From positions 1,249,501-1,313,500 of the forward strand of contig NZ_JAATJM010000001.1 in the NCBI RefSeq assembly GCF_011927945.1: a stretch of DNA of 64,000 bases, written 5' to 3'. Shown here piece by piece: positions 38,042-47,196 of the stretch. How positions within the stretch are numbered: position 1 is the first letter of the stretch; each line of letters starts with the position of its first letter. The notes below the pieces were generated by a model, which made no database searches, was not told the origin of the DNA, and saw only the letters and a list, made by a program, of their open reading frames with translations. The position numbers and the translations under genes are program-made. This DNA comes from Brevundimonas alba. Its GTDB lineage: Bacteria; Pseudomonadota; Alphaproteobacteria; Caulobacterales; Caulobacteraceae.

Positions 38042-39358
38042 TCACAGCCCGGACGGCCAGGTCTCGTCAGCTCCCGCCCGCTGCCCCGTGACCAGCGGCG
38101 TCACGGCCGAGGTCTCGTCGAACCACACCCAGGCGTCGAACTGCTCCGGCAGGGAACAGCGGGCGTAGTGGCTCCACCGCTCCGTCTCCGGCCGGTAGAT
38201 GACGCCGATGAACCGCTCCAGCCGGGGGTCCAGCAGGGCCGTTCTCAAGGGTCCGTGCACCCCATCCCTCAGGTCGAGCAGGAAGCGCTCGACGCCGCTG
38301 TCATGGGCCAGCCGCTCGTAGCTGTCCGGGCGCGAGGGATTGACCGGCTTGACCTCCAACGGCGCGTCCCAGTCGGAGGCGCAGGCGACCTCACCGTCGT
38401 GGGTTCCGAAGCCGATCAGGGCCGCATCCCGACCGAACCGCTCCCGGCATAGCTGGCCGATGTTCAGCTCGCCGCGCTCCCGGCCCATGTCGGTCTTCGA
38501 TGCGTCGCCGATGTGGGAGTTGTGAGCCCAGACGACCGCCTTCGCCTCCGGCCCCCGCGCCTCCAGCACGGCGCAGAGGGTCTCGAACATATGCGTGTCG
38601 CGCAGGTTCCAGCTCTCCGCCCCGCCGTAATAGACCGCGCGATAATAGGCCTCGGCGTTCTTCACCAGCCGGGCGTTGGCGCTGGCGTCGAGGAAGTCGT
38701 CGCCGTCGCCGGCCGCGTAGTCCATCTGCTTCCCAAGCATGTCGGTGAGGGTCTTCACCACCGCCCGCTCGCAGCGGGAATACCCCCGGCTCAGCGCCAT
38801 CCGCCCGTAACCCTGCGGCTCCTCGACCCACGGCTGGAAACAGCCGTAGCGTTCGCGCGCCACCGCCGCCGCCTCCGGATCCACCTCGTCCAGATAATCG
38901 ATCACGGACCTCAGCGAGGCCGACAGATTGTAGAGATCCAGCCCGTGGAAGCTCGTCCGCGCCTCCGCCGGCCGACTCTCGTTCCAGCCGCGCAGCCATT
39001 CGGTGAAGGCCTCGACCTCGGTGTTCCGCCACATCCAGGTTGGGAAGCGCCGGAAGGGCGGCTCGGCGTGCTTCGGATCCGGACGCTGGCGCACATGGCG
39101 GTCAATGCTGGCGGCGTCCGGCCAGTCCGCCTCCACGGCGACGATGCTGAAGCCGTGCCGCTCGATCAGCCGGCGGGTGATGGCGGCGCGGGCGCGGTAG
39201 AACTCCGACGTCCCGTGACTGGCCTCGCCCAGCAGGACCACGCGCGCCTCCGCGAACCGGTCGAACAGGTCCCCGAACGCCGGGTCGTCGAGGTCAGGCA
39301 GCGGCTCCGCGGCCTCGCGGATCATCGCGGCGATCGCTGCGTCCGATGGCGTCTCCAT
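38042..39358 (-). CDS. erythromycin esterase family protein
   Basis: Product of 438 residues of the EreA/ChaN-like family (PF05139). The N-terminal LLGEASHGTSEFYRARA contains the conserved Glu and His, and later segments VVAVEADWPDAASIDRHVR, WAHNSHIGDAS and GFGTHDGEVACASDWDAP carry the remaining active-site residues. The family opens macrolide lactones in resistance members, but many chromosomal members have no known drug target, so resistance cannot be assumed. There is no signal peptide. Confidence 0.85.
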   Translation of the reverse strand: METPSDAAIAAMIREAAEPLPDLDDPAFGDLFDRFAEARVVLLGEASHGTSEFYRARAAITRRLIERHGFSIVAVEADWPDAASIDRHVRQRPDPKHAEPPFRRFPTWMWRNTEVEAFTEWLRGWNESRPAEARTSFHGLDLYNLSASLRSVIDYLDEVDPEAAAVARERYGCFQPWVEEPQGYGRMALSRGYSRCERAVVKTLTDMLGKQMDYAAGDGDDFLDASANARLVKNAEAYYRAVYYGGAESWNLRDTHMFETLCAVLEARGPEAKAVVWAHNSHIGDASKTDMGRERGELNIGQLCRERFGRDAALIGFGTHDGEVACASDWDAPLEVKPVNPSRPDSYERLAHDSGVERFLLDLRDGVHGPLRTALLDPRLERFIGVIYRPETERWSHYARCSLPEQFDAWVWFDETSAVTPLVTGQRAGADETWPSGL

Positions 39359-39469
39359 GGCCCGTCAACCGGGGCCTCGCCGCGGTGTTCCGGCTTCGGG
39401 CCAGCCGGCCCCGTGCATTCCCGCGCGCCGCCCGCTATCTGGAACGCAGGATCGCCGCCGAGAACTGAA

Positions 39470-40912
39470 ATGACCGACACCATCGACCTGTCCCACTGGA
39501 TCAACGGCGAGACGGTCGCGAGCGACCGGCCCTCGGAGAGCCTGAACCCCTCCGACACCCGCGATCTCGTGGCCCGCATCCCCGACGGCGGCGTGGCCGA
39601 GGTCGATGCGGCGGTAGCCGCGGCCAAGGCGGCCTTCCCGGCCTGGTCGGAGGCCTCGCCCGAGGTGCGCTCCGACATCCTCGACCGGGCCGGGACCCTC
39701 GTCATGGAACGCCGCGAGGCGCTCGGCCGCCTGCTGTCGCGCGAGGAGGGCAAGACCCTGGCCGAAGGGATCGGCGAGACCGTCCGCGCCGGCCGCATCC
39801 TGAAATATTTCGCCGGCGAGGCGCTCCGTGTTCACGGTCAGAACCTGGCCTCGGTCCGCCCCGGCGTCGAGATCCAGACCTACCGTCAGGCCGTCGGCGT
39901 GTTCGGCCTGATCACCCCGTGGAACTTCCCGATCGCCATCCCGGCGTGGAAGGCGGCGCCGGCGCTGGCCTTCGGCAATACGGTCGTGATGAAGCCCGCC
40001 GGTCCCACGCCCGCGACGGCCGAAGCTCTGGTGGCCATCCTGCATGAGGCGGGCCTGCCCAAGGGCGTGCTCAACCTCGTCATCGGCCGCGGCCGGGTCG
40101 GTCAGGCGATCGTCGACCATGCTGACGTCGACGGTATCTCCTTCACCGGCTCGCAGGGCGTCGGCGCCGGCGTGGCGGCCGGGGCGGTCAAGCGGCAGGC
40201 GCGCGTGCAGCTGGAAATGGGCGGCAAGAACCCGCTGATCGTGCTCGACGACGCCGATCTGGAGCGGGCGGTGATGATCGCCCTGGACGGCTCCTACTAC
40301 GCCACCGGTCAGCGCTGCACCGCATCGAGCCGGCTGATCGTGCAGGACGGCATCCACGACCGCTTCGTCGCGGCGCTCGCCGAGAAGGTCGCCGCCCTGC
40401 GCGTCGGCCCGGCGCTGGACCCGAACACCCAGATCGGCCCGGCCGTCAGCGAGGATCAGCGCGAGACCTCCTACCGCTACATCGACATCGCCCGGGGGGA
40501 GGGCGGCCGCGTCGCCGCCGGCGGTGAGCGGCTGACGCTCGACACACCCGGCTGGTACGTCCAGCCGACCCTGATCGCCGACACCGATCCGGCGGGCCGG
40601 ATCAACAATGAGGAGGTGTTCGGCCCCGTCGCCTCGACCATCCGCGTCAAGGATTACGAAGAGGCGCTGGCCATCGCCAACGGCGTCGAGTTCGGCCTGT
40701 CGGCGGGCCTCGTCACCAGCTCGCTGAAGCACGCCCGCGACTTCCAGCGGCGCGCCAGGGCGGGCATGACCATGGTCAACCTGCCCACTGCGGGGGTCGA
40801 TTATCACGTCCCGTTCGGCGGCACGAAATCGTCCAGCTACGGCGCGCGCGAGCAGGGCTTCGCCGCCGTCGAGTTCTTCACCCAGACCAAGACCTCCTAT
40901 TCCGCCGGCTGA
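39470..40912 (+). CDS. aldehyde dehydrogenase family protein
   Basis: Product of 480 residues with the full ALDH pattern: N152 (TPWNFP), E249 (LEMGGKNP) and catalytic C283 (TGQRCTASSR), plus NNEEVFGPV and the C-terminal PFGGTKSSSYGAREQG. NAD(P)-dependent oxidation of a small aldehyde; it resembles the alpha-ketoglutaric semialdehyde or vanillin type, but which is not determined. The ATG at 39470 is used. It is followed by a small gene in the same direction. Confidence 0.88.
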   Translation: MTDTIDLSHWINGETVASDRPSESLNPSDTRDLVARIPDGGVAEVDAAVAAAKAAFPAWSEASPEVRSDILDRAGTLVMERREALGRLLSREEGKTLAEGIGETVRAGRILKYFAGEALRVHGQNLASVRPGVEIQTYRQAVGVFGLITPWNFPIAIPAWKAAPALAFGNTVVMKPAGPTPATAEALVAILHEAGLPKGVLNLVIGRGRVGQAIVDHADVDGISFTGSQGVGAGVAAGAVKRQARVQLEMGGKNPLIVLDDADLERAVMIALDGSYYATGQRCTASSRLIVQDGIHDRFVAALAEKVAALRVGPALDPNTQIGPAVSEDQRETSYRYIDIARGEGGRVAAGGERLTLDTPGWYVQPTLIADTDPAGRINNEEVFGPVASTIRVKDYEEALAIANGVEFGLSAGLVTSSLKHARDFQRRARAGMTMVNLPTAGVDYHVPFGGTKSSSYGAREQGFAAVEFFTQTKTSYSAG

Positions 40913-40968
40913 CATTTCGCCGTGAACCGCTCGGCGCCCGCGGCGTTGATCGGGAAAGGGAGACAGCC

Positions 40969-41166
40969 ATGGGCACTACCGATCACGTCCTCCGCCGGGC
41001 CGAGGCGGCCCCGGAACGCGGCGGCGGCGACGACCTCAGCGACGTCGAACTGGTCATCAGCCGCGCGCGCGCCGGCGACCTGACCGAGAACGAGGCGTTC
41101 GAGGATATCGAGCGGATCGTGCGGCGGCGCGACCCGATCGAGATCTACCAGAAGTCCTGGGGCTAG
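40969..41166 (+). CDS. small conserved-looking protein
   Basis: Product of 65 residues, highly charged, with a helical C-terminal half (ELVISRARAGDLTENEAFED, IERIVRRRDPIEIYQKSWG). A strong GGGAGA site lies just before the ATG, 56 bases after the dehydrogenase. No family is recognised. The stop TAG is part of a CTAG that also ends the converging methyltransferase gene. Confidence 0.6.
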   Translation: MGTTDHVLRRAEAAPERGGGDDLSDVELVISRARAGDLTENEAFEDIERIVRRRDPIEIYQKSWG

Positions 41167-42110
41167 GGCGCGGTCAGCACTGCCCCGACGGCCGCGATCC
41201 GCTCCACCTCGCGATAGGCTTCCTGCCGCAGCGTGCCGCCGAACACGTCCGGATCGATCTCTTCGTAGGTCAGGTGCAGGCCGCCTTCGTCGGCGATGAC
41301 CTGCAGCGCCTCGCGCACGGCGTCATGACCGGCGACGATCGCGCTGCCGGTGTAGAGCAGGAACCGTCCGCCGGGCGTCAGTCGCCGCACGCCTTCACGA
41401 ACCCAGTCCAGCGCCAGCGCCGCGCCCAGCTGGTCGCCGCCGTCGCGATAGGTGCGTTTGCCCTTGCCCGCGATGTAGGGCGGGTTGGCGGCGATAACGT
41501 CAAAGCCGTCGGGCCGCTCCGGGAGACCGCTGCAATGCACCAGATCCAGCGGCAGTCCCCCATGCAGGCTGTTCAGACGCGTGAGCCTGAGCGCGCGGTG
41601 GTTGACGTCGCTTGCCACCACGCACGCCGACGGAGACAGCGCCGCGAGCGTCAGGGCGCCGACTCCCGCCCCGACCCCGATATCCAGCGCGGTCCTGAGG
41701 TTCGGCGAGCCGCCGAGCGCCTGACGGATGAACCTCACATAGCGATAGCTGTCGGGTCCGAGGAAGACCGCGTCCTCGTCCCGCGTCGGCGCGGAATGAA
41801 GGTGAAGACGCCCGTCCACCGTGCTGACCCGGATCGCGAGCCGCAGGCCCTCCGGCGCATGGCGCACGACCCCCGCCGTCTCGGCCAGTTGCATGAGCCC
41901 GGGTTCAAGCAGGTCCCGCGAAAAGGGCCGGGACCAGCCGAAGACATCGCGCAGCGCGTCGGCCTCCGAGGCCGCCCGCCGCAGGCCAACCGTCGCGTGC
42001 GTCGCCGGGGTCGGCGTGACGAAGGCGTAGCCCGCCTGTTCCAGATGCCGAAGGAGGTCCAGCAGGGCCTGATCCGAGACGGTCAGGCCGTCCGTGGCTA
42101 TGGCGTCCAT
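41163..42110 (-). CDS. class I methyltransferase with NPPY motif (PrmC/HemK-like)
   Basis: Product of 315 residues. A Rossmann methyltransferase with motif I ALDIGVGAGVGALTLAALSP and the NPPY motif at residues 209-212 (AANPPYIAG), which marks N-methylation of an amide or amine. An N-terminal region of about 110 residues precedes it, as in PrmC. The start ATG overlaps the stop of the upstream oxidase gene by one base (ATGA), so the two are coupled. Substrate unknown; it could modify the product or protein linked to the oxidase. Confidence 0.82.
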   Translation of the reverse strand: MDAIATDGLTVSDQALLDLLRHLEQAGYAFVTPTPATHATVGLRRAASEADALRDVFGWSRPFSRDLLEPGLMQLAETAGVVRHAPEGLRLAIRVSTVDGRLHLHSAPTRDEDAVFLGPDSYRYVRFIRQALGGSPNLRTALDIGVGAGVGALTLAALSPSACVVASDVNHRALRLTRLNSLHGGLPLDLVHCSGLPERPDGFDVIAANPPYIAGKGKRTYRDGGDQLGAALALDWVREGVRRLTPGGRFLLYTGSAIVAGHDAVREALQVIADEGGLHLTYEEIDPDVFGGTLRQEAYREVERIAAVGAVLTAP

Positions 42111-43024
42111 CAGGCGGACTGCAGAACCTGCTCAGGCCCCCACAGATGGGCGCGATAGGCGGCGAAGCAGCGCTCGCCCGCCCGCAGACGCATCACCGCG
42201 CCTTCCGCCAGGCTGCGGATCGCCTCCGGCCGTTCGGCGGCGAGGGGGCGCAGCACCTCCTCGTTCCACGTCCGGGAATGCTCGACGTCGAGCGTGGCGT
42301 GCAGCGCGAAATATTTCCGCTCGGCGCCCACGCCCAGCCGCTTCAGACCCGCGGCCACATGCCCGGCCCGCCACGGCGCCGTCAGCTCGACCGCCCCCAG
42401 CGCGCCCAGCGCGTGATAGGCGTATCGTCGGGTGGTCGAGAAGGCGACCAAGGTGTTGCCCAGCGCCAGCGACGGCCAGACCGTCTCGTCAATGGTCGGG
42501 TTCAGGTCCAGCACCTTGGCCAGCTTGTCCAGCATCGGCCCGTGCATGCCGCCCTCGTTGCCGCGGCCCATCTCGTCCCAATAGTTGCGGGCCAGTTCGA
42601 GCTTGGGCCGGGTCGGCATCTTGACCTGGGCATAGGCGACCAGGTCCTCGAACCCGGCCTCGCCCGCGACTTCCTGCAGCAGGAACCAGCGCATCTCCTC
42701 CAGCGTCGCCTGTTCGGCCAGCCAGGGGAACAGCGGGTCGCTCTCGCCCGGCCCAGCGCCCTGCAGCGCCTCGAACCAGGCGATGAAGCCTTCGACGTCC
42801 TCCGGCAGGTCACGCAGATACGGCGCCGCGTCGGCGCGCATCCGCTCGACGAAGGCGCCTTCCAGCAAGACCATCTCGGCATCCTCGCGCGCGTCAGCCA
42901 TCCAGCCGGCATAGGGGATGCCGGGCGCAAGGCGACGATTGTTCCACCGCGACAGCTTGCGGTGGAACGCTGCGGGGTCGGCCACATCGTGGACGGACAG
43001 ACTGTTCAAGGTTTCGATGCTCAC
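42110..43024 (-). CDS. heme-oxygenase-like diiron oxidase (iron-containing redox enzyme family)
   Basis: Product of 304 residues, all helical, matching the Haem_oxygenas_2/HDO group. Candidate metal ligands are E118 in LLQEVAGE, H161 in NEGGMH and the cluster H242, D246, H249 in LHATLDVEH. Members of this fold cleave or oxidise amino acids and lipids with O2 and two irons. The start is GTG at 43024, with AGGGAG seven bases upstream; the upstream open frame has no ribosome site. It is coupled to the NPPY methyltransferase and divergent from the cyanophycin genes. The substrate is unknown. Confidence 0.8.
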   Translation of the reverse strand: MSIETLNSLSVHDVADPAAFHRKLSRWNNRRLAPGIPYAGWMADAREDAEMVLLEGAFVERMRADAAPYLRDLPEDVEGFIAWFEALQGAGPGESDPLFPWLAEQATLEEMRWFLLQEVAGEAGFEDLVAYAQVKMPTRPKLELARNYWDEMGRGNEGGMHGPMLDKLAKVLDLNPTIDETVWPSLALGNTLVAFSTTRRYAYHALGALGAVELTAPWRAGHVAAGLKRLGVGAERKYFALHATLDVEHSRTWNEEVLRPLAAERPEAIRSLAEGAVMRLRAGERCFAAYRAHLWGPEQVLQSA

Positions 43025-43059
43025 GACAAAGCTCCCTGCGAGGGATGGCGGGCAAGGAA

Positions 43060-43084
43060 TACGCATCCGTATCGCGCCGGTTCC
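43060..43084 (-). promoter_or_regulatory. possible EcfG-type promoter for the oxidase-methyltransferase operon
   Basis: GGAAC, 16 bases, CGTA reads towards the GTG at 43024. The alphaproteobacterial general-stress sigma factor EcfG prefers GGAAC-N16/17-CGTT, so one base differs. The predicted start of transcription would be about 30 bases before the coding start. Confidence 0.35.
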
Positions 43085-43133
43085 ATAGGCAACCGATTGT
43101 TTCTTCGGCGGAATATGTCGGCTTCTGGACATA

Positions 43134-43158
43134 GGAACCCATTGTTCCGACTGGCATT
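43134..43158 (+). promoter_or_regulatory. possible EcfG-type promoter for the cyanophycin operon
   Basis: GGAAC, 16 bases, CATT reads towards the ATG at 43189, again one base from the EcfG consensus. A GGAAC-CCATT-GTTCC inverted repeat (43134-43148) overlaps the -35 element. With the divergent site at 43060-43084 the pair suggests common stress control, but each match is imperfect. Confidence 0.3.
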
Positions 43159-43188
43159 TCCGAAGCCTCTCGATACCGGGGAAGGACG

Positions 43189-43383
43189 ATGCAGCACGCT
43201 GGCTATCAGTGGACGATACGACCGTCAGGCGAGGACTGGCTGTGGGAGATACGGGACCACGGCAATGGTGGTCTGGTGCGTGAAGGTCTGGCGCCGTCGC
43301 GCGCCGTGGCCGCGGCTCTCGTCATCCGCACGCTCGCGCGCGGCTCGGTCGAGCCGATGCGCCATCAGGACCTCGCCGCATGA
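43189..43383 (+). CDS. small protein upstream of cphA
   Basis: Product of 64 residues, no family recognised; a short beta-rich part (YQWTIRPSGEDWLWEIRDHG) is followed by a helix (SRAVAAALVIRTLARG). GGAAGGA lies four to five bases before the ATG. Its TGA overlaps the cphA ATG (ATGA), so it is translationally coupled to it. A role in cyanophycin synthesis is inferred only from this coupling. Confidence 0.6.
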   Translation: MQHAGYQWTIRPSGEDWLWEIRDHGNGGLVREGLAPSRAVAAALVIRTLARGSVEPMRHQDLAA

Positions 43384-46142
43384 GTGTCACGACCGGTTCC
43401 CGGCCGATGCGCATCCTCGAACACGGGGTGTATCGCGGCCCGCATCTCTACAGCCATCGGCCCATGGTCCGCATCCAGGTCGATCTGGGCGAGATGGAAT
43501 CGTGGCCGACGGATCGGCTGCCCGGCTTCGCGGACGCGCTGATCGCGGCCATGCCGACGCTGGACAGCCACCACTGCTCGCTGGGCGAACGTGGCGGGTT
43601 TCTGAAGCGTCTCCATGAAGGCACCTGGCTCGGCCATGTGGTCGAGCATGTGGCGCTTGAGATTCAGGCACTGGCAGGCGCGAAAACCACGCGCGGCAAG
43701 ACCCGGTCGGTGAAAGGCCGCCCCGGCGTCTACAATGTCATGTTCGCCTATGACGACGAGGCCGCAGGCCTGCTGGCGGGCCGTCTCGCCTTCCAGATCG
43801 TCAATGCCCTGCTGCCAGAGGAGCGCCGGGGCGTCGAACGGCTCGAAACCCTGACCGATGGAACGGCCGACCTCTCGGGCATCACCACCGTCGAGGCCGC
43901 TGTGCCTCTGGTGAAGGCCGCCCGCCGCCGCGGCATGTTCGGCCCCAGCACCCAGGCGCTGGTCGATGCCGCCCGCCGCCGCGGCATTCCCGTCACCCGC
44001 CTGAACGGCCAGAGCCTCGTCCAGCTCGGCTGGGGCGCCCGGCAGCGCCGGCTGCGCGCCAGCGTCACCGACCGCACCGGCCTCGTCGCCTCCGAACTGG
44101 CGGGCGACAAGGCCGAGGCCAAGGCGCTGCTCTCCGCCATCGGCTGCCCGGTGGCGCGGGGCGTCGTGGTGCGTACCGCGGATCGGGCGATCGCCGAGGC
44201 CAAGGGGCTGAAGCGTCCGCTGGTGGTCAAGCCGCTGGACGGCAACCACGGCCGCGGCGTCACCACTGGCCTGCGCACGGAGGACGAAATCCGCGCCGCC
44301 TTCGAGCTCGCGGTCCCGCACAGCCGTCACGTCATCGTCGAGGAGGAACTCCCCGGCCGCGACCACCGCATTCTGGTCGTCGACGGACAGGTCGTCGCCG
44401 TCGCGGAACGGGTTCCCGCCCAGGTAATCGGCGATGGTTCCCGCACCATCACGGAACTGGTCGCCGAGGCCAACGCCGATCCCCGCCGCGGCGACGGTCA
44501 CGAGAACACCCTGACCCGCATCCGTCTCGACGATCAGGCGGCGAGGGACATCCTCGAACGGCAGGGGATGACCGTGGACAGCGTCCCGGCGGCCGGTCAG
44601 GTCGTCGCCCTGCGCACCACGGCCAACCTGTCGTCGGGCGGGATCGCCATTGACCGCACCGACCAAATCCATCCCGACAACGCCGCCATAGCCCGCCGCG
44701 CCGCGCTGGCCGTGGGTCTGGACGTCGCCGGCATCGATCTGCTCGCCCCCGACATCACCCGCTCGATCCGCGAGACCGGCGGCGGCATCGTCGAGGTCAA
44801 TGCGGCGCCCGGCCTGCGCATGCATCTCGCCCCCTCAGAGGGCCAGGCGCGCGACGTGGCGGAGCCGATCATCCGCATGATGTTCCCGCGCGGCGCCCGG
44901 TCCCGCATCCCGATCCTCGCCGTCACGGGCACCAACGGGAAGTCCACCGTGGGCCGGATGCTGTCGCAGATCTTCCGCCATACCGGCCGCACCGTCGGCC
45001 TGACCAACACCAGCGGCGTCTACATCAACGACGAGCAGATCGCCGTCGGCGACTCCAGCGGACCCAAAAGCGCCCGCATGGTCCTGCGCGACCCCACCGT
45101 CGAGGTGGCCGTTCTGGAGTGCGCGCGCGGCGGCATCCTGCGCGAGGGGCTGGCCTTCGACAGCTGCGACGTCGGGGCGGTGCTGAACGTCCAGCCGGAC
45201 CACCTCGGTATCAAGGGCATCGACACGCTTGAGGACCTCGCCGCCGTCAAATCGGTGGTGGTGGAAAGCGTCTCCCGGCGCGGCGTCAGCGTGCTCAACG
45301 CCGACGATCCCCTGACCCTGCGGATGGCGGAACACTCCGGCGGCCGGACCTGCTGGTTCTCCATGCGCGGCGGGCGAGAGACGCCGGGCTTCCTGCTCAA
45401 ACACATCGGCGAGGGCGGCCTGGCCGTCCTGCACGACCCCGAGAACGGCGAGATCACCCTGCACGACGCTGGCGCCGCTCACCGGGTCTGCAACGCGCGC
45501 GATATCCCTGCGACCCTGAACGGCGCCGCCGCCTTCAATGTACAGAACGCGCTCGCCGCGGCCGGCATGGCCTATGGCGCCGGCGTGGAGCCGACGACCA
45601 TCGGCGCCGCCTTGTCCGGCTTCGCCTCGACCTTCGAGCAGAACCCCGGACGGCTCAACGTCCACGATGGCCACGGCTTCCGGGTCATCCTCGACTACGC
45701 CCACAACCCCGAAGGCCTGCGCGCCCTCGGACGGCTGGTCTCGGCCATCCGTCCCCCGGCGGGTCGGACCATCGCCATGCTCAGCGTGCCCGGCGACCGC
45801 CGCGACGCCGAGATGCTGGCGATGGGCGAGATCGGGGCGGAGTTTTTCGACCAGCTGGTCTTCCGCGAGACGCCGGACAACCGCGGCCGTCCCGCCGGCG
45901 ACGTCATCCGGCTGATGTCGCAGGGTGCCGAGGCGGCGGGCTGCGGACCTGAACGCATCCGCGGCTATCACCGCGAGGAAGACGCCGTGGCCGCCTGTCT
46001 GGAGATGGCTCGCCCCGGCGACCTCGTCATCCTGACCCCGACCCGGGTCGAGGCCGTCTGGCGCCAGATGCTCGACTTCCGTCCCGCGGCCTCGATGGAC
46101 GGCGGCCCCGCCGGCGCCATGCTGGAGCCGCCGCATGGCTGA
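43380..46142 (+). CDS. cphA: cyanophycin synthetase
   Basis: Product of 920 residues, the typical CphA1 length. Adds Asp to a polymer backbone and Arg to each side chain, with ATP. An N-terminal domain (about 1-160), an ATP-grasp domain (about 220-480, with VVKPLDGNHGRGVTTGLRT) and a Mur-ligase-like domain (from about 490, P-loop TGTNGKS at 517-522, then LDYAHNPEGLRALGRL) occur in order. The polymer stores nitrogen in insoluble granules. It overlaps cphB by eight bases. Confidence 0.95.
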   Translation: MSVTTGSRPMRILEHGVYRGPHLYSHRPMVRIQVDLGEMESWPTDRLPGFADALIAAMPTLDSHHCSLGERGGFLKRLHEGTWLGHVVEHVALEIQALAGAKTTRGKTRSVKGRPGVYNVMFAYDDEAAGLLAGRLAFQIVNALLPEERRGVERLETLTDGTADLSGITTVEAAVPLVKAARRRGMFGPSTQALVDAARRRGIPVTRLNGQSLVQLGWGARQRRLRASVTDRTGLVASELAGDKAEAKALLSAIGCPVARGVVVRTADRAIAEAKGLKRPLVVKPLDGNHGRGVTTGLRTEDEIRAAFELAVPHSRHVIVEEELPGRDHRILVVDGQVVAVAERVPAQVIGDGSRTITELVAEANADPRRGDGHENTLTRIRLDDQAARDILERQGMTVDSVPAAGQVVALRTTANLSSGGIAIDRTDQIHPDNAAIARRAALAVGLDVAGIDLLAPDITRSIRETGGGIVEVNAAPGLRMHLAPSEGQARDVAEPIIRMMFPRGARSRIPILAVTGTNGKSTVGRMLSQIFRHTGRTVGLTNTSGVYINDEQIAVGDSSGPKSARMVLRDPTVEVAVLECARGGILREGLAFDSCDVGAVLNVQPDHLGIKGIDTLEDLAAVKSVVVESVSRRGVSVLNADDPLTLRMAEHSGGRTCWFSMRGGRETPGFLLKHIGEGGLAVLHDPENGEITLHDAGAAHRVCNARDIPATLNGAAAFNVQNALAAAGMAYGAGVEPTTIGAALSGFASTFEQNPGRLNVHDGHGFRVILDYAHNPEGLRALGRLVSAIRPPAGRTIAMLSVPGDRRDAEMLAMGEIGAEFFDQLVFRETPDNRGRPAGDVIRLMSQGAEAAGCGPERIRGYHREEDAVAACLEMARPGDLVILTPTRVEAVWRQMLDFRPAASMDGGPAGAMLEPPHG

Positions 46143-46965
46143 GCCGGGGGCGCTGATCGCTATCGGCGGTCACGAGGACAAGGAACGCGACCGCGTCATC
46201 CTCAAGGAGGTGGCCGGGCGGTTGAACGGCGGCAAGCTGGTCATCGCCACCGTCGCCTCGCACGAGCCCGAGGGCTATTTCGAAAGCTATCAGGAGGCCT
46301 TCGGCGCCCTCGGCGTAACGAATCTCGTCGAGCTCTATGTCGAGGAGCGGTCGCAGAGTTCGGACAATCCGGCCCTCGAGGCGCTCGACGGCGCCGCCGG
46401 CGTCTTCTTCAGCGGCGGCGACCAGCTGCGCATCTCCAGCCAGATCGGCGACACCCCGATCGAGCGCCGCATCCGCGAACTGCACGAGGCGGGCGCCGTC
46501 ATCGCCGGCACCTCCGCCGGCGCCTCGGTGATGAGCGAGACCATGCTGGTCAAGGGCGCCAGTTCGGAGTCCTACCGCATCGGCGACCTGCACATGGCGC
46601 CCGGCCTCGGCCTGATCCGCGACCTGATCATCGACCAGCATTTCGCCGAGCGCGGCCGCTACGGTCGGCTGCTCGGCGCCGTGGCCCACAATCCGCGCCT
46701 GCTCGGTGTCGGCATCGACGAGGACACCGCCATCGTCGTCGAGGGCCGCGCCTTCCGCGTCATCGGCAGCGGCGCCGCCTACGTCGTCGACGGCGCGGAA
46801 ACAACCCACTCCAACATCGCCGAGGCCCGCGCCGAACGCGCCCTGTCGATGTTCAACGTCTGCATGCACGTCCTGTCCAGCGGCGACCGCTTCGACCTCG
46901 ACACCCGCAAGCCGACCGCCGGCGCCCACGAGGAGGGCGCCGAGGCCCGCAAGGACCGCGACTGA
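46135..46965 (+). CDS. cphB: cyanophycinase
   Basis: Product of 276 residues of the S51-like serine exopeptidase family. The nucleophile is S127 in AGTSAGAS; SGGDQ (about residues 93-97) precedes it, and a DQHFAERGR segment follows. It releases beta-Asp-Arg dipeptides from cyanophycin. It overlaps cphA by eight bases and forms a storage-and-release operon. The C-terminal 15 residues are charged and short. It is the last clearly chromosomal gene before the mobile island. Confidence 0.95.
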   Translation: MAEPGALIAIGGHEDKERDRVILKEVAGRLNGGKLVIATVASHEPEGYFESYQEAFGALGVTNLVELYVEERSQSSDNPALEALDGAAGVFFSGGDQLRISSQIGDTPIERRIRELHEAGAVIAGTSAGASVMSETMLVKGASSESYRIGDLHMAPGLGLIRDLIIDQHFAERGRYGRLLGAVAHNPRLLGVGIDEDTAIVVEGRAFRVIGSGAAYVVDGAETTHSNIAEARAERALSMFNVCMHVLSSGDRFDLDTRKPTAGAHEEGAEARKDRD

Positions 46966-47196
46966 CCGTCCCTCCCAAGAGGGGGTTCAGAGTCCGGCGA
47001 TGTCTGGAAGAAAATGGCGCGCCCGGAATGAGCGAGATCGGTGTCCGAGCACGTCCGAGATTGTGAGTGGGTGTCCAAAAAGCGATTATATTTCAGATAC
47101 TTAAATTCCGTGCTAGGCTAGAGCTGTTCGTGAGGATGCGCTCCAATCCAGCGTCCCTCTTATGAACCGAGTTATGAATCATCTCGCGAGGGCGGC
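46966..47196. other. left junction of the mobile island, no gene
   Basis: No tRNA or protein gene is visible. The AT content rises abruptly around 47080-47110 (ATTATATTTCAGATACTTAA). A TGGCGCGCCCGGAATG string at 47015-47030 resembles the 3' end of a reversed tRNA acceptor stem, as could be left in an attachment site, but no T-arm follows. The boundary is inferred from the integrase and the composition change. Confidence 0.4.

Noticed and set aside
47015..47030. tRNA 3' end as attachment site
   Set aside because: No T-arm or acceptor partner follows; only a 16-base resemblance.
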